The notes beneath the pieces are model-generated. The model did not search any database, was not told the DNA's origin, and saw only the letters and a program-made list of their open reading frames with translations. A program made the position numbers and the translations under genes. DNA of 36,785 bases from Corynebacterium sp. (lineage in GTDB: Bacteria > Actinomycetota > Actinomycetes > Mycobacteriales > Mycobacteriaceae), in the NCBI RefSeq assembly GCF_022712195.1, contig NZ_JALAGY010000005.1, positions 1 through 36,785 on the forward strand, written 5' to 3'. Shown here piece by piece: positions 15,556 through 22,945 of this stretch; position 1 is the first letter of the stretch; each line of letters begins with the position of its first letter.

Positions 15556-15908
15556 GCGACGAGTACGTGGACATGATCTGCCAGGGCGAGGTCCGTCGCG
15601 CACGGCCCGCCGGGGACAGGGCGCACAACGGCGGTATGTGGGGCATCACCGAGGACGGGCACCTGATCCAGGCCGACCGGTTCCCGTGGCAGCGCGGGTG
15701 GTTCTTTGTGAAGAATCCGAACCGTCAGGTCCGGGTGGAGAATCTGGAGGTGGAGCTGGGGCGCCGTCTGCCAGTGTTGTTCGCGGCGTGGGCAGAGTGG
15801 CAGGACACCGGGGTGAAACCACCGACACCGGACGGGATTGACGAGGGGTTTATGGAGGTGTGGGGAGGTCGCGACCTTGATCGGCACGTCTGGTGCCATG
15901 ATTATTGA
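15552..15908 (+). CDS. Hypothetical 118-residue protein coupled to the terminase-like gene
   Basis: MSDEYVDMICQGEVRRARPA, GMWGITEDGHLIQADRFPWQ, RGWFFVKNPNRQVRVENLEV. Rich in Trp and beta-strand-like segments. ATG 15552 overlaps the TerS-like stop (ATGA), so it is tightly coupled and probably late or packaging-related. No family recognised. Confidence 0.5.
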   Translation: MSDEYVDMICQGEVRRARPAGDRAHNGGMWGITEDGHLIQADRFPWQRGWFFVKNPNRQVRVENLEVELGRRLPVLFAAWAEWQDTGVKPPTPDGIDEGFMEVWGGRDLDRHVWCHDY

Positions 15909-16005
15909 TCTGAGCGTCCCGGGCGTGGTGGAGACCCACCCGTTCGGGGACGTGCCGGGGTGCTACATCGTCCTCGATGAGGTGGGCTGCGAGTTGTTCC
16001 CGTGA
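15898..16005 (+). CDS. Possible 35-residue protein at the end of the late operon
   Basis: MIIDLSVPGVVETHPFGDVP then GCYIVLDEVGCELFP. ATG 15898 overlaps the previous gene by 11 bp, with GGGGAGG at 15863-15868 too far away to serve as ribosome site. The stop TGA (16003-16005) directly abuts the first 22-bp palindrome. Composition looks protein-like, but a peptide this short could be chance. Confidence 0.3.
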   Translation: MIIDLSVPGVVETHPFGDVPGCYIVLDEVGCELFP

Positions 16006-16006
16006 C

Positions 16007-16146
16007 AGGTGTTCAGAATTGAACACCTACTGCGTAATTTTGCGCACTTGCCGTGCAGGTAAGACGCACGCCCGGCAGGTGATGCAAATGCAACACCTCG
16101 GATGCGACGACTAGCACGGACGGCAGGTGTCCCATTTGGGACACCT
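16007..16146. repeat. Three 22-bp palindromes with conserved ends and covarying inner arms
   Basis: 16007-16028 AGGTGTTCA-GAAT-TGAACACCT; 16077-16098 AGGTGATGC-AAAT-GCAACACCT (one mismatch); 16125-16146 AGGTGTCCC-ATTT-GGGACACCT. Outer arms AGGTG/CACCT and the 4-bp AT-rich centre are constant, while the inner four bases change with compensating changes on the other side. More AGGT half-copies lie at 16057 and 16175. Covariation points to a folded RNA or extruded DNA rather than a simple protein site. Position beside the terminase-like gene makes a packaging site one option. Confidence 0.75.
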
Positions 16147-16413
16147 GAGCCGGTGACAGGGTGTAACAATGTGACAGGTGCCCCTGAAGGCCGCCCTGGC
16201 CGGAATACCCGTGTGGTCACATCCCACTTCCACTGTTTCGGCCCCTTTGCCATCCGTATCCTCCGCCGGCGCTTAGGGTTATCCCCCCAGGGTATCCTAA
16301 GTTAGGTTCACCTACTTCCATTCGATCTTGATTCGTGACGGGTCGAAGCCGGGGCCATGTCGGTCAACGGGGGAGGATCGTGACCGTCGTGAGCCGGTGG
16401 TGACGGCAGAATC
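16147..16413. other. Right-end non-coding region of the element
   Basis: 267 bp in which no gene is supported. CTTAGG at 16271-16276 and CCTAAG at about 16296-16301 are short inverted arms around two GGGT(T)ATCC repeats. The remainder shows no repeat or promoter that can be argued. It separates the palindrome array from the phased TTGACGA sites. Confidence 0.35.
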
Positions 16414-16442
16414 TTGACGATGGTTTGACGACAGTTTGACGA
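16414..16442 (+). promoter_or_regulatory. Three phased TTGACGA sites near attR (probable arm sites)
   Basis: TTGACGA starts at 16414, 16425 and 16436, spaced exactly 11 bp, about 140 bp from the attR core. The left end carries TTGACG twice with the same spacing. Integrase arm-type or excisionase sites are typically short, directly repeated, helically phased and present on both arms of attP. This is the best reading, though no binding evidence exists. Confidence 0.55.
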
Positions 16443-16551
16443 CATTGGCAGTCAACAGGTGTCCGATCGTGTCCAGAGTTGCGGATCGCGGGGGCGACGT
16501 GCTAGATCAGGCATCTGCGCTGCTAAACGGCATTATTGCTGTATGTGGGCA

Positions 16552-16582
16552 CAAAAAATCCCACCCCCGAAAGGGTGGGAAA
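16552..16582 (-). terminator. Terminator of tRNA-Pro supplied by the element
   Basis: Minus strand CCCACCCT-TTCG-GGGGTGGG followed by ATTTTTTG, an intrinsic terminator just downstream of the tRNA. The equivalent left-end sequence differs in the loop and one arm. This copy lies inside the element side of attR, so the element appears to carry its own terminator to keep tRNA transcription properly ended. Confidence 0.75.
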
Positions 16583-16607
16583 ATTGTCGGACTGACAGGA
16601 TTTGAAC
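16583..16607. other. attR: right core repeat of the integrated element
   Basis: 25 bp identical to 7663-7687. It forms the 3' third of the intact tRNA-Pro gene, so the tRNA was rebuilt by the element's own copy of the 3' end. Sequence to the right (16608 on) is chromosomal tRNA body. Confidence 0.88.
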
Positions 16608-16660
16608 CTGCGACCCCTACACCCCCAGTGTAGTGCGCTGCCAAACTGCGCCACAGTCCG
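16587..16660 (-). tRNA. tRNA-Pro (anticodon GGG)
   Basis: Cloverleaf on the minus strand: acceptor CGGACTG pairs CAGTCCG, D arm GCGC-AGTTTGGCA-GCGC, anticodon stem CTACA/TGTAG with loop CTGGGGG giving anticodon GGG, T arm GCAGG-TTCAAAT-CCTGT, discriminator A. CCA is not encoded (the template continues CA only). It decodes CCC (and CCU). It is the integration target, with a 21-nt copy of its 3' end at 7667-7687. It lies 82 bp downstream of rraA on the same strand. Confidence 0.95.
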
Positions 16661-16742
16661 CCGGTCCATCGCTGGACCTCGGATAGATTACAACACCCGT
16701 ATTCGTGTTCGCCAATCGCCTGCTCGGCGACGGTTTGTGGAG

Positions 16743-17246
16743 CTACCCGGTCACGGTCACCGGCGCCTCGGAGACGACGATGCCGTCGGCGTCGGCGTAG
16801 GCGATGTGGCCGGGGACGAAGTCGACGCCGCCGAAGCTCACGGTGACGTCCCGTTCGCCCGCACCGTCCTTGGCGGACTTGCGGGGGTTGGTGCCCAGGG
16901 CCTTGCAGCCGAACTCCATGGAACCGACGGCGGCGGAGTCTCGGATCGCACCGTTGATGATCACGCCGGCCCAGCCGTGCTCCACGCCGAACTCGGCGAT
17001 CATGTCACCCATCAGTGCGGTGTGCACCGAGGCGTCCCCGTCCACCACGAGGACCCCTCCGGGGTTGTCCTCCTGGAGGATCTTCTTGACCAGTCCGTTG
17101 TCCTGGAAACAACGCACGGTGGTGACCGGACCGCAGAAGTCGGTGTGGCCGCCGAAGTCGCGGAACTGGGTGTCGCAGCTGCGGACCTCCGGTCCGATGA
17201 CGTCGACGAGATCGGCGGTGGGGATGAAGGAGATGTCGTTGCTCAT
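16743..17246 (-). CDS. rraA: RraA-family protein
   Basis: 167 residues of the RraA/HMG-aldolase-like family. Motifs: TADLVDVIG at about 10-18, [37 protein letters not shown], and the signature [20 protein letters not shown] with the family's GAIRD. In E. coli RraA binds and inhibits RNase E; related actinobacterial proteins may instead be 4-hydroxy-4-methyl-2-oxoglutarate aldolases, and the sequence alone does not decide. ATG 17246 is chosen. The C-terminus PVTVTG ends normally. Confidence 0.85.
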   Translation of the reverse strand: MSNDISFIPTADLVDVIGPEVRSCDTQFRDFGGHTDFCGPVTTVRCFQDNGLVKKILQEDNPGGVLVVDGDASVHTALMGDMIAEFGVEHGWAGVIINGAIRDSAAVGSMEFGCKALGTNPRKSAKDGAGERDVTVSFGGVDFVPGHIAYADADGIVVSEAPVTVTG

Positions 17247-17274
17247 GGTGAGTCAGCCTAGCGCGGCGGGCCCA

Positions 17275-18114
17275 TCACACGTGACGGATGTGGGGTTCCG
17301 CCCAAGCGGCGATCAACTCCCCGGCGCGTTGCGCGGAACCACGCCAGGTGAGCAAGTGGTCGGCGTCCGGGAGACTCGTCAGGCTTTTCGGCCAGGACGC
17401 GGCTCCGAGGATCCTGGCCGCGTCGGTGACGGGGACGGTCTGGTCCGCCGGGGAGTGCAGCACCAGCAGCGGTGGCCGTACCGCCGCGATGTCCGCGGCG
17501 ACGGTGGTGGGGTCGGAGACGTCGGCGAGGTCGCTGAGGAATGCGTGCGACACCGGGATGTCCCGTTCGGCCAGGTGCACCGTGCGGATCTCGCCGGGCC
17601 CGATGTCGGCGCAGCTGTCCTGGAGGGAACGGGCCGCTGAGGCGGGGCGGAACGGTGCACCGACGGTGGCGACGGCCCTCAGTCCGGGCAGATGCTGTGC
17701 GGCGCGTAGCGCGACGGCGCCGCCGAGGGAGTGCCCGACCAGCAGTGTGGGGGCGGCCAGACACTCCTCCAGCCAGGCGGCCGCCGCACGGAGGTCGGCG
17801 ACGTTGGAGGAGAAAGTCGTCGCGGCGAAGTCGCCCCCGGACCCGCCGAGCCCGGGGAAGTCGAACCGGAGACAGGCGATGCCGGCGCGGGCGAGGGTCT
17901 TCGAGATGCGGAAGGCCGCAGGCACTTTACGGTGGCAGGTGAAGCAGTGGGCGAAGAGTGCGACCGGGACGCCGGACGCGCGGAATTCGTCGGGGGAGAG
18001 TTCGCGGGCGTCGCCGGGGAGGTCGACGGTTCCGGCGAGCACCGGCCCCGGTGCACCGTTCACTTCACCTCCATGGAACTCGACGTCGACGGAGGTCACG
18101 CTTCGGGAAGTCAC
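17275..18114 (-). CDS. Alpha/beta hydrolase (OsmC-associated type)
   Basis: 279 residues from GTG 18114. VALFAHCFTCHRKVPAAFRI, RFDFPGLGGSGGDFAATTF and nucleophile motif GHSLGG show the alpha/beta hydrolase fold. A late Asp in HSPADQTVP and His in DADHLLTW complete a catalytic triad. The HCFTC...RFDF-GLG-S-GDF pattern is that of hydrolases often fused to OsmC; here the OsmC half is absent. A longer open frame runs upstream on the same strand but crosses the divergent secA2 start, so it is rejected. The substrate is unknown. Confidence 0.8.
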   Translation of the reverse strand: MTSRSVTSVDVEFHGGEVNGAPGPVLAGTVDLPGDARELSPDEFRASGVPVALFAHCFTCHRKVPAAFRISKTLARAGIACLRFDFPGLGGSGGDFAATTFSSNVADLRAAAAWLEECLAAPTLLVGHSLGGAVALRAAQHLPGLRAVATVGAPFRPASAARSLQDSCADIGPGEIRTVHLAERDIPVSHAFLSDLADVSDPTTVAADIAAVRPPLLVLHSPADQTVPVTDAARILGAASWPKSLTSLPDADHLLTWRGSAQRAGELIAAWAEPHIRHV

Positions 18115-18283
18115 CCGGCGCAGTCTAGTCGCGAAGTCCGGTCTCGGGGTCCTGTGCCGGGCGTGACAGTGCCGGACAGCGCCGGACGGTGCCGGACTGT
18201 GCCCGTCGGACGGTACGACGACTATCCTTGCAACGGAAGCGTGCGGAGCACGACCCCTATTCACGAAGTGTGCGGAGGCGAGG

Positions 18284-20656
18284 ATGGCCGGATTCGGCTG
18301 GTTCTGGAAGGCCATGGGTTCGTCGGCGACGGCGAACCAGAAGAAGTCGAAGACGATCGTGTCTGAGGCGGCGAAGGCCGTGGACCGGCTCGCCCAGGCC
18401 TCGGACACCGAGGTGGTCGAGATCGCCCGTTCCTGTGTGACCACCGGTGAGTCCCCGTCGATCGACGATGCGCCGTTGCTGCTGGCCGCCGTGCGGGAGG
18501 CCGCCGAGCGGACGATCGGCATGCGTCCCTTCGACGTGCAGCTGCAGGGAACACTGCGCATGCTGGTGGGGGACGTCGTCGAGATGGCCACGGGTGAGGG
18601 CAAGACCCTCACCGGTGCGATGACCGCGGTGGGTTACGGGCTCCAGGGGCGCCGGGTCCACCTGATCACGGTGAACTCCTTCCTGGCCGGTCGTGACGAC
18701 CAGTGGATGGGGCCGTTGCTGGACTTCTTCGGCCTGTCCCACGGTGCCATCGCCGAGGAGCACGGTGCTGACGAACGCCGGGACATCTACGCGCGCGACG
18801 TGATCTTCGGCGCGGTCAACGAGATGGGCTTCGACGTGCTTCGCGACCAGCTCATCACACGTCGGGAAGATGCCGTTCGTACGCCGGCGGACGTCGCCGT
18901 CATCGACGAGGCGGACTCGGTCATGGTCGACGAGGCGCTGGTTCCGCTGGTGCTGGCGGGGTCCGAGCCGGGCCCGGCACCGACGGGGCAGATCACCGAC
19001 CTGGTGCGACGGATGGAGGAGAACCGGCACTTCACGGTCTCCGGCGACCGTCGGAACGTCTTCCTCACCGATTCAGGCGCCCGGTTCGTGGAGAAGGGGC
19101 TGGGGATCGAGTCCCTCTACGGGGTAGGGGACCCGGCCGGGGGACGGGACGCCGATCTCGCCGACACCGCCGCCGACGCCGCGGGAACTGCCGAGACACC
19201 GGGGACGCTGCTGTCCCAGGTGAATGTCGCGCTGCACGCGCAGCACCTGCTGACCCGTGACGTCCACTACATCGTGCGCGACGGCAAGGTGGCTCTCATC
19301 GACGGTTCCCGGGGCCGGGTCGCGGAACTGCAGAGGTGGCCGGACGGTCTCCAGGCCGCCGTCGAGGCCAAGGAGGGACTCCAGGTGACGGACGGGGGAC
19401 GCATCCTCGACCAGATCACCGTGCAGGCGCTCCTGGGGCTCTACCCGAGGAAATGCGGGATGACCGGAACCGCCGTCGCCGCCGGCGACCAGCTGCGGCA
19501 GTTCTACGACCTGTCGGTCAGCGTGATCGACCCGAACGTGCCGACCCGACGTTTCGACGAGGCCGACAGGGTGTACACCACCGAGGAGCAGCGCGACGCC
19601 GCCGCCGTCGACCACATCGTGGAGGTGCACCGTACCGGGCAGCCCGTCCTCGTCGGCACACAGGACATCGCGGAGTCCGAGCGGGTGGCGGAGGCGCTCG
19701 CCGCCCGAGGTGTGGAATGCAGTGTGCTCAACGCGAAGAACCACGAGGCGGAGGCCGCCATCGTCGCGGAGGCGGGCCGGGCGGGCCGTGTCACCGTCTC
19801 CACCCAGATGGCCGGCCGGGGTACGGACATCCGGCTCGGTGGACGTGACGAGGAGGACCACGACCATGTCGTGGAACTCGGCGGTCTGCATGTCGTCGGC
19901 ATCGGACGGTTCCGGTCGCAGCGTCTGGACAACCAGCTGCGGGGTCGCGCCGGGCGTCAGGGGGATCCCGGGTCGTCGGTGTTCTTCGTCTCGTTGGAGG
20001 ACGACGTGGTCAACACCGGTGGCGCCGGGGAGGAGCTCCGTGCCGAGCCGGGGGAGGACGGCCGTCTGGAACAGCGTAAGGTCCTGCAGTTCATCGACCA
20101 CTGCCAGAGGGTCGCAGAAGGTCAGATGCTGGACATCCACGCCACCACGTGGAAGTACAACAAGCTGATCAACGACCAGCGTGAGATCGTCGACGACCGT
20201 CGGGGAAAGGTGCTCGACACCGACACGGCCTGGCAGGACCTGAGCTACCACGACGTGGAGAAGGCCGGTCGTCTGCAGTCCGAGGGGATCCCCCAGGACG
20301 TCCTCGACCAGGCGGCGCGGGAGATCATGCTCTACCACCTGGACCACGAGTGGAGTGAGCACCTGGCGTACCTCGACGACATCCGGGAGTCCATCCACCT
20401 GCGCGCCATCGCCAGGGAGAGCCCGATCGACGAGTTCCACCGCATGTCCATCGCCGCGTTCGGTGAGCTGGCGGAGCGTGCCGTGGACCGGGCCCGTGAG
20501 ACGTTCAGTGAGATCGAGATCACGGCCGACGGTGCTGACCTGGAAGGTCAAGGGCTGCACAAACCCAGTGCCACCTGGACCTACATGGTCAACGACAACC
20601 CGCTGTCGAACTCCGGAGGAAGCGTCGTCGGGTCGATCGCGGCGATGTTCCGCTGA
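18284..20656 (+). CDS. secA2: Accessory Sec translocase ATPase SecA2
   Basis: 790 residues. SecA helicase motifs: Walker A MATGEGKTLTGAM (about 105-117), DEAD-like VIDEADSVMVDEA, the motif AGRGTDIRLGG and DNQLRGRAGRQGDPG. The C-terminal scaffold is shorter than in SecA1 and the Cys-rich zinc tail is missing. Actinobacterial SecA2 exports a small special set of proteins with SecYEG. The neighbours odhI and the two merR genes match the SecA2 locus of Corynebacterium and Mycobacterium, which confirms SecA2 over SecA1. ATG 18284 follows GGAGGCGAGG. Confidence 0.93.
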   Translation: MAGFGWFWKAMGSSATANQKKSKTIVSEAAKAVDRLAQASDTEVVEIARSCVTTGESPSIDDAPLLLAAVREAAERTIGMRPFDVQLQGTLRMLVGDVVEMATGEGKTLTGAMTAVGYGLQGRRVHLITVNSFLAGRDDQWMGPLLDFFGLSHGAIAEEHGADERRDIYARDVIFGAVNEMGFDVLRDQLITRREDAVRTPADVAVIDEADSVMVDEALVPLVLAGSEPGPAPTGQITDLVRRMEENRHFTVSGDRRNVFLTDSGARFVEKGLGIESLYGVGDPAGGRDADLADTAADAAGTAETPGTLLSQVNVALHAQHLLTRDVHYIVRDGKVALIDGSRGRVAELQRWPDGLQAAVEAKEGLQVTDGGRILDQITVQALLGLYPRKCGMTGTAVAAGDQLRQFYDLSVSVIDPNVPTRRFDEADRVYTTEEQRDAAAVDHIVEVHRTGQPVLVGTQDIAESERVAEALAARGVECSVLNAKNHEAEAAIVAEAGRAGRVTVSTQMAGRGTDIRLGGRDEEDHDHVVELGGLHVVGIGRFRSQRLDNQLRGRAGRQGDPGSSVFFVSLEDDVVNTGGAGEELRAEPGEDGRLEQRKVLQFIDHCQRVAEGQMLDIHATTWKYNKLINDQREIVDDRRGKVLDTDTAWQDLSYHDVEKAGRLQSEGIPQDVLDQAAREIMLYHLDHEWSEHLAYLDDIRESIHLRAIARESPIDEFHRMSIAAFGELAERAVDRARETFSEIEITADGADLEGQGLHKPSATWTYMVNDNPLSNSGGSVVGSIAAMFR

Positions 20657-20822
20657 GTTCCGGCACCGTTTCGGCGAGGCTTTCCACCGAGCATCCGGGA
20701 CGCCGGGTAGTATGGTGGAAACGGCTTGCGGACCACACGTCCGCTTCCCTCATCGGCTCCTGCCGCGACCTGCGGTCGGGGCCCATGGTCACACTGCAAC
20801 AGATTCCAGGAGGAACTGAAAC

Positions 20823-21257
20823 ATGAGCGACAACACCGGGATCCCGGAAGCATCGGTCGAGACGACCTCGGTCTTCCGTGCTGACCTCCTCAAGGAGATG
20901 GAGACCGGTGCGCAGTCCGAGTCCGCACCTGCCGGTGTGGAGGGTCTACCGTCGGGTTCTGCGCTCCTCGTGGTCAAGCGTGGTCCGAATGCCGGCTCAC
21001 GGTTCCTGCTCGACCAGGACACGACTGCGGCCGGCCGTCACCCCGACAGCGACATCTTCCTCGACGACGTGACCGTCTCCCGTCGCCACGCCGAGTTCCG
21101 CCGCAACGGTGAGGAGTACGAGGTGGTGGACGTGGGAAGTCTCAACGGCACCTACGTCAACCGTGAGCCGAAGAACTCCGCCGTGCTGAGCAACGGCGAC
21201 GAGATCCAGATCGGCAAGTTCCGCCTGGTCTTCCTGAACGGAACCAAGGACGCCTGA
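20823..21257 (+). CDS. odhI: OdhI/GarA FHA-domain inhibitor of 2-oxoglutarate dehydrogenase
   Basis: 144 residues. The N-terminal regulatory motif ETTSVF has Thr 14 and Thr 15, the PknG and PknA/B/D phosphosites of C. glutamicum OdhI. The FHA domain (about 45-140) shows AGRHPDSDIF with Arg 72, VSRRHAEF with Ser 86, and VGSLNGTYVN with Asn 108. Unphosphorylated OdhI binds and inhibits OdhA; phosphorylation folds the tail back onto the FHA domain. CCAGGAGGAACT gives a strong ribosome site. It lies between secA2 and ftsR. Confidence 0.95.
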   Translation: MSDNTGIPEASVETTSVFRADLLKEMETGAQSESAPAGVEGLPSGSALLVVKRGPNAGSRFLLDQDTTAAGRHPDSDIFLDDVTVSRRHAEFRRNGEEYEVVDVGSLNGTYVNREPKNSAVLSNGDEIQIGKFRLVFLNGTKDA

Positions 21258-21328
21258 GGCCCAGCCTCCTGTAGTATCGCCTCTGTCAAGACCATGTCAC
21301 CGGATACGCATCCGATGTGAGGAGTACT

Positions 21329-22069
21329 GTGTCAGCGAATGCCGCAGCTGCAGGGCAGCCACAGCCTGAGTCCCGTCCCTCGGCCGGGCGGGTCCTGCCC
21401 ACGTCGTCCATCGGGGACGTCCTCAAGCAACTCCAGGCGGACTTTCCCGACGTCACTGTCTCGAAGATCCGCTTCCTCGAGGCAGAGGGGCTGGTGACCC
21501 CGCAGCGGAGCAAGTCCGGTTACCGGCGGTTCTCGCCGGAGGACATCTCCCGGCTGCGCTACATCCTGGCCAACCAGCGTGACAGTTTCCTTCCGTTGAA
21601 GGTGATCAAGGAGCAGCTCGAGGCGATGGACTCGGGCAAGGTCACCCCGGTCGACGCCCGCAGGTCCGTCGCGGGCACGGTCACCCCGGAGCAGTTCCGT
21701 CAGGCCACCGTCCGTCGGCTGACCCGTGCCGACGTCGCTTCCCGGGCCGGGGTCGAGGACTCGTTCATCGCCTCGCTGGTGAAGATCTCGCTGATCACCC
21801 CTGACGCCGCCGGATTCTTCTCCGTCGACGACGTGGACGTCGTCCGTATCGCGGCGAAGATGGGGGAGTACGGGATCGACAACCGCCACCTCAAGACGCT
21901 GGCGACGCAGGCACAGCGGCAGGCTGACCTGGTGAACCAGGTGGCCGGCCCGCTGGCCCACGGCCGCGACGAGAACGCCCGCGAGCGTTCCGCGGAGCTC
22001 AGCAGGGAAGTCAGTGCCCTGGTCGTCTCACTGCACGCCGCACTGATCAAGGGGAAGCTGCCGCGCTGA
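21329..22069 (+). CDS. ftsR: MerR-type regulator FtsR
   Basis: About 246 residues. N-terminal MerR winged helix: SIGDVLKQLQADFPDVTVSK, then IRFLEAEGLVTPQRSKSGYR and YRRFSPEDISRLRYIL. A second helical domain at about 130-190 precedes a C-terminal helix. It matches Rv1828/FtsR by position, directly after the FHA gene; FtsR activates ftsZ in C. glutamicum. GTG 21329 is preferred because GAGG lies 6 bases upstream; GTG 21317 overlaps that site. Confidence 0.88.
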   Translation: MSANAAAAGQPQPESRPSAGRVLPTSSIGDVLKQLQADFPDVTVSKIRFLEAEGLVTPQRSKSGYRRFSPEDISRLRYILANQRDSFLPLKVIKEQLEAMDSGKVTPVDARRSVAGTVTPEQFRQATVRRLTRADVASRAGVEDSFIASLVKISLITPDAAGFFSVDDVDVVRIAAKMGEYGIDNRHLKTLATQAQRQADLVNQVAGPLAHGRDENARERSAELSREVSALVVSLHAALIKGKLPR

Positions 22070-22089
22070 GGCCGGCAGGCAGCAGTCCG

Positions 22090-22122
22090 CCCCGACCGTC
22101 CTCCGACGGTCGGGGCTTTCTT
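22090..22122 (+). terminator. Intrinsic terminator after ftsR
   Basis: CCCCGACCGTC-CTC-CGACGGTCGGGG then CTTTCTTCT: a long GC-rich stem with a short T-rich tail, 20 bp after the ftsR stop. It separates ftsR from the second merR gene, which has its own upstream region. Confidence 0.85.
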
Positions 22123-22188
22123 CTGCCGGAACGACACGCGTGTTGTTACACCTGTGTTGTCCGGGTGGCCGTGTTAGGCTTACCCTCG

Positions 22189-22203
22189 ACCTCAACTTGA
22201 GGT
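22189..22203. promoter_or_regulatory. Palindromic MerR-type operator upstream of the second merR
   Basis: ACCTCAA-C-TTGAGGT is a perfect 15-bp palindrome between the ftsR terminator and the second merR gene. MerR-family operators are such GC-ended palindromes (compare CCTCAAG-type sites). TAGGCT just upstream at about 22175-22180 may be a -10. Control by FtsR or by the downstream MerR protein itself is inferred. Confidence 0.5.
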
Positions 22204-22330
22204 TCAGGGGTGAGGGTTGAAACGTGCGGCCGTCCGCGGCTCCCGGTTGACTCCTCGGCCATCCCGTCTAATCTTGAGAGCAGTGAATCACAGGTGTGCA
22301 AGCAGACACGCCGAACAGAGGAGAATCAGC

Positions 22331-22945
22331 ATGGAGCGGAGCGACTCCCGGGACATTCCGGACAAGGACAAGGGTACAGCGCCGGATTCTGTCGACGCCG
22401 CCCGGTCGCCGCAGCAGGACACCTTGTTCGACGTCGACGGACCCGACCAGGAGGTCGGCTACCGCGTGACGATCGCATGTCAGGTCGCCGGCATCACCTA
22501 CCGGCAGCTGGACTACTGGGCACGCACCAAGCTGGTGCAGCCCTCGATCCGCACCGCCCACGGTTCAGGCTCCCAGCGTCTCTACTCCTTCCGGGACATC
22601 CTCGTCCTGAAGATCGTCAAGGGTCTGCTCGACACCGGTATCTCGCTGCAGAACATCCGCCGGGCCGTGGACAAGCTCGGTAACCTCGGCGTCGACGACC
22701 TCGCCGGCATCACCCTGGTCTCCGACGGCAAGACCGTCTACGAGTGCCGCTCCGCCGAAGAGGTCATCGACCTCCTCGCCGGCGGTCAGGGCGTCTTCGG
22801 AATCGCCGTCCCCGGTCTCATGAAGGAGCTCAGCGGTACGATCACCGCCTTCCCCTCCGAGCCCGCCGAACCGGCGGCCCAGCCCGAGACGGCGTTCAAC
22901 CCCTCCGACGAGCTCGCTGCCCGCCGTCGCAGGAAGTCCTCCTAG
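22331..22945 (+). CDS. Second MerR-family regulator (Rv1830-like)
   Basis: 204 residues. MerR winged helix at about 47-110: YRVTIACQVAGITYRQLDYW, ARTKLVQPSIRTAHGSGSQR, LYSFRDILVLKIVKGLLDTG. The C-terminal region has VDDLAGITLVSDGKTVYECR and GQGVFGIAVPGLMKELSGTI, then a disordered tail. ATG 22331 follows AGAGGAGAATC. In M. tuberculosis and C. glutamicum a DUF151 gene separates the two merR genes; none is present here. It overlaps the convergent gene by 4 bp. Confidence 0.88.
   Translation: MERSDSRDIPDKDKGTAPDSVDAARSPQQDTLFDVDGPDQEVGYRVTIACQVAGITYRQLDYWARTKLVQPSIRTAHGSGSQRLYSFRDILVLKIVKGLLDTGISLQNIRRAVDKLGNLGVDDLAGITLVSDGKTVYECRSAEEVIDLLAGGQGVFGIAVPGLMKELSGTITAFPSEPAEPAAQPETAFNPSDELAARRRRKSS

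Larger units (their letters stand above)
7663..16607. mobile_element. Integrated satellite-like element in tRNA-Pro(GGG)
   Basis: About 8.9 kb bounded by identical 25-bp cores. Gene order: int (+), repressor (-), HTH proteins and replication gene with internal iterons, about nine tiny overlapping genes, a 270-residue unknown, a probable small terminase, two small genes, a palindrome array and attR. No large terminase, portal, capsid, tail or lysis gene is present. AT content and codon use are visibly less GC-rich than the flanks. Together this resembles a phage-inducible island or satellite phage more than a decayed prophage, because the genes present look intact. Plasmid-like integrative elements are the main alternative. 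Confidence 0.75.

Noticed and set aside
7663..16607. Ordinary temperate prophage
   Set aside because: No large terminase, portal, capsid, tail or lysis gene is found in 8.9 kb, while the remaining genes appear intact.
16436..16633. 65-residue plus-strand frame ending in KIVGLTGFEPATPTPPV
   Set aside because: It runs antisense across the terminator and 3' half of tRNA-Pro. Such GLTGFEPAT products are a well-known artefact of translating tRNA-plus-terminator regions.
17275..18612. 445-residue version of the alpha/beta hydrolase
   Set aside because: The extra 166 N-terminal residues are encoded antisense to the secA2 start and its promoter, show no family similarity and are unneeded; GTG 18114 gives a normal-length protein.
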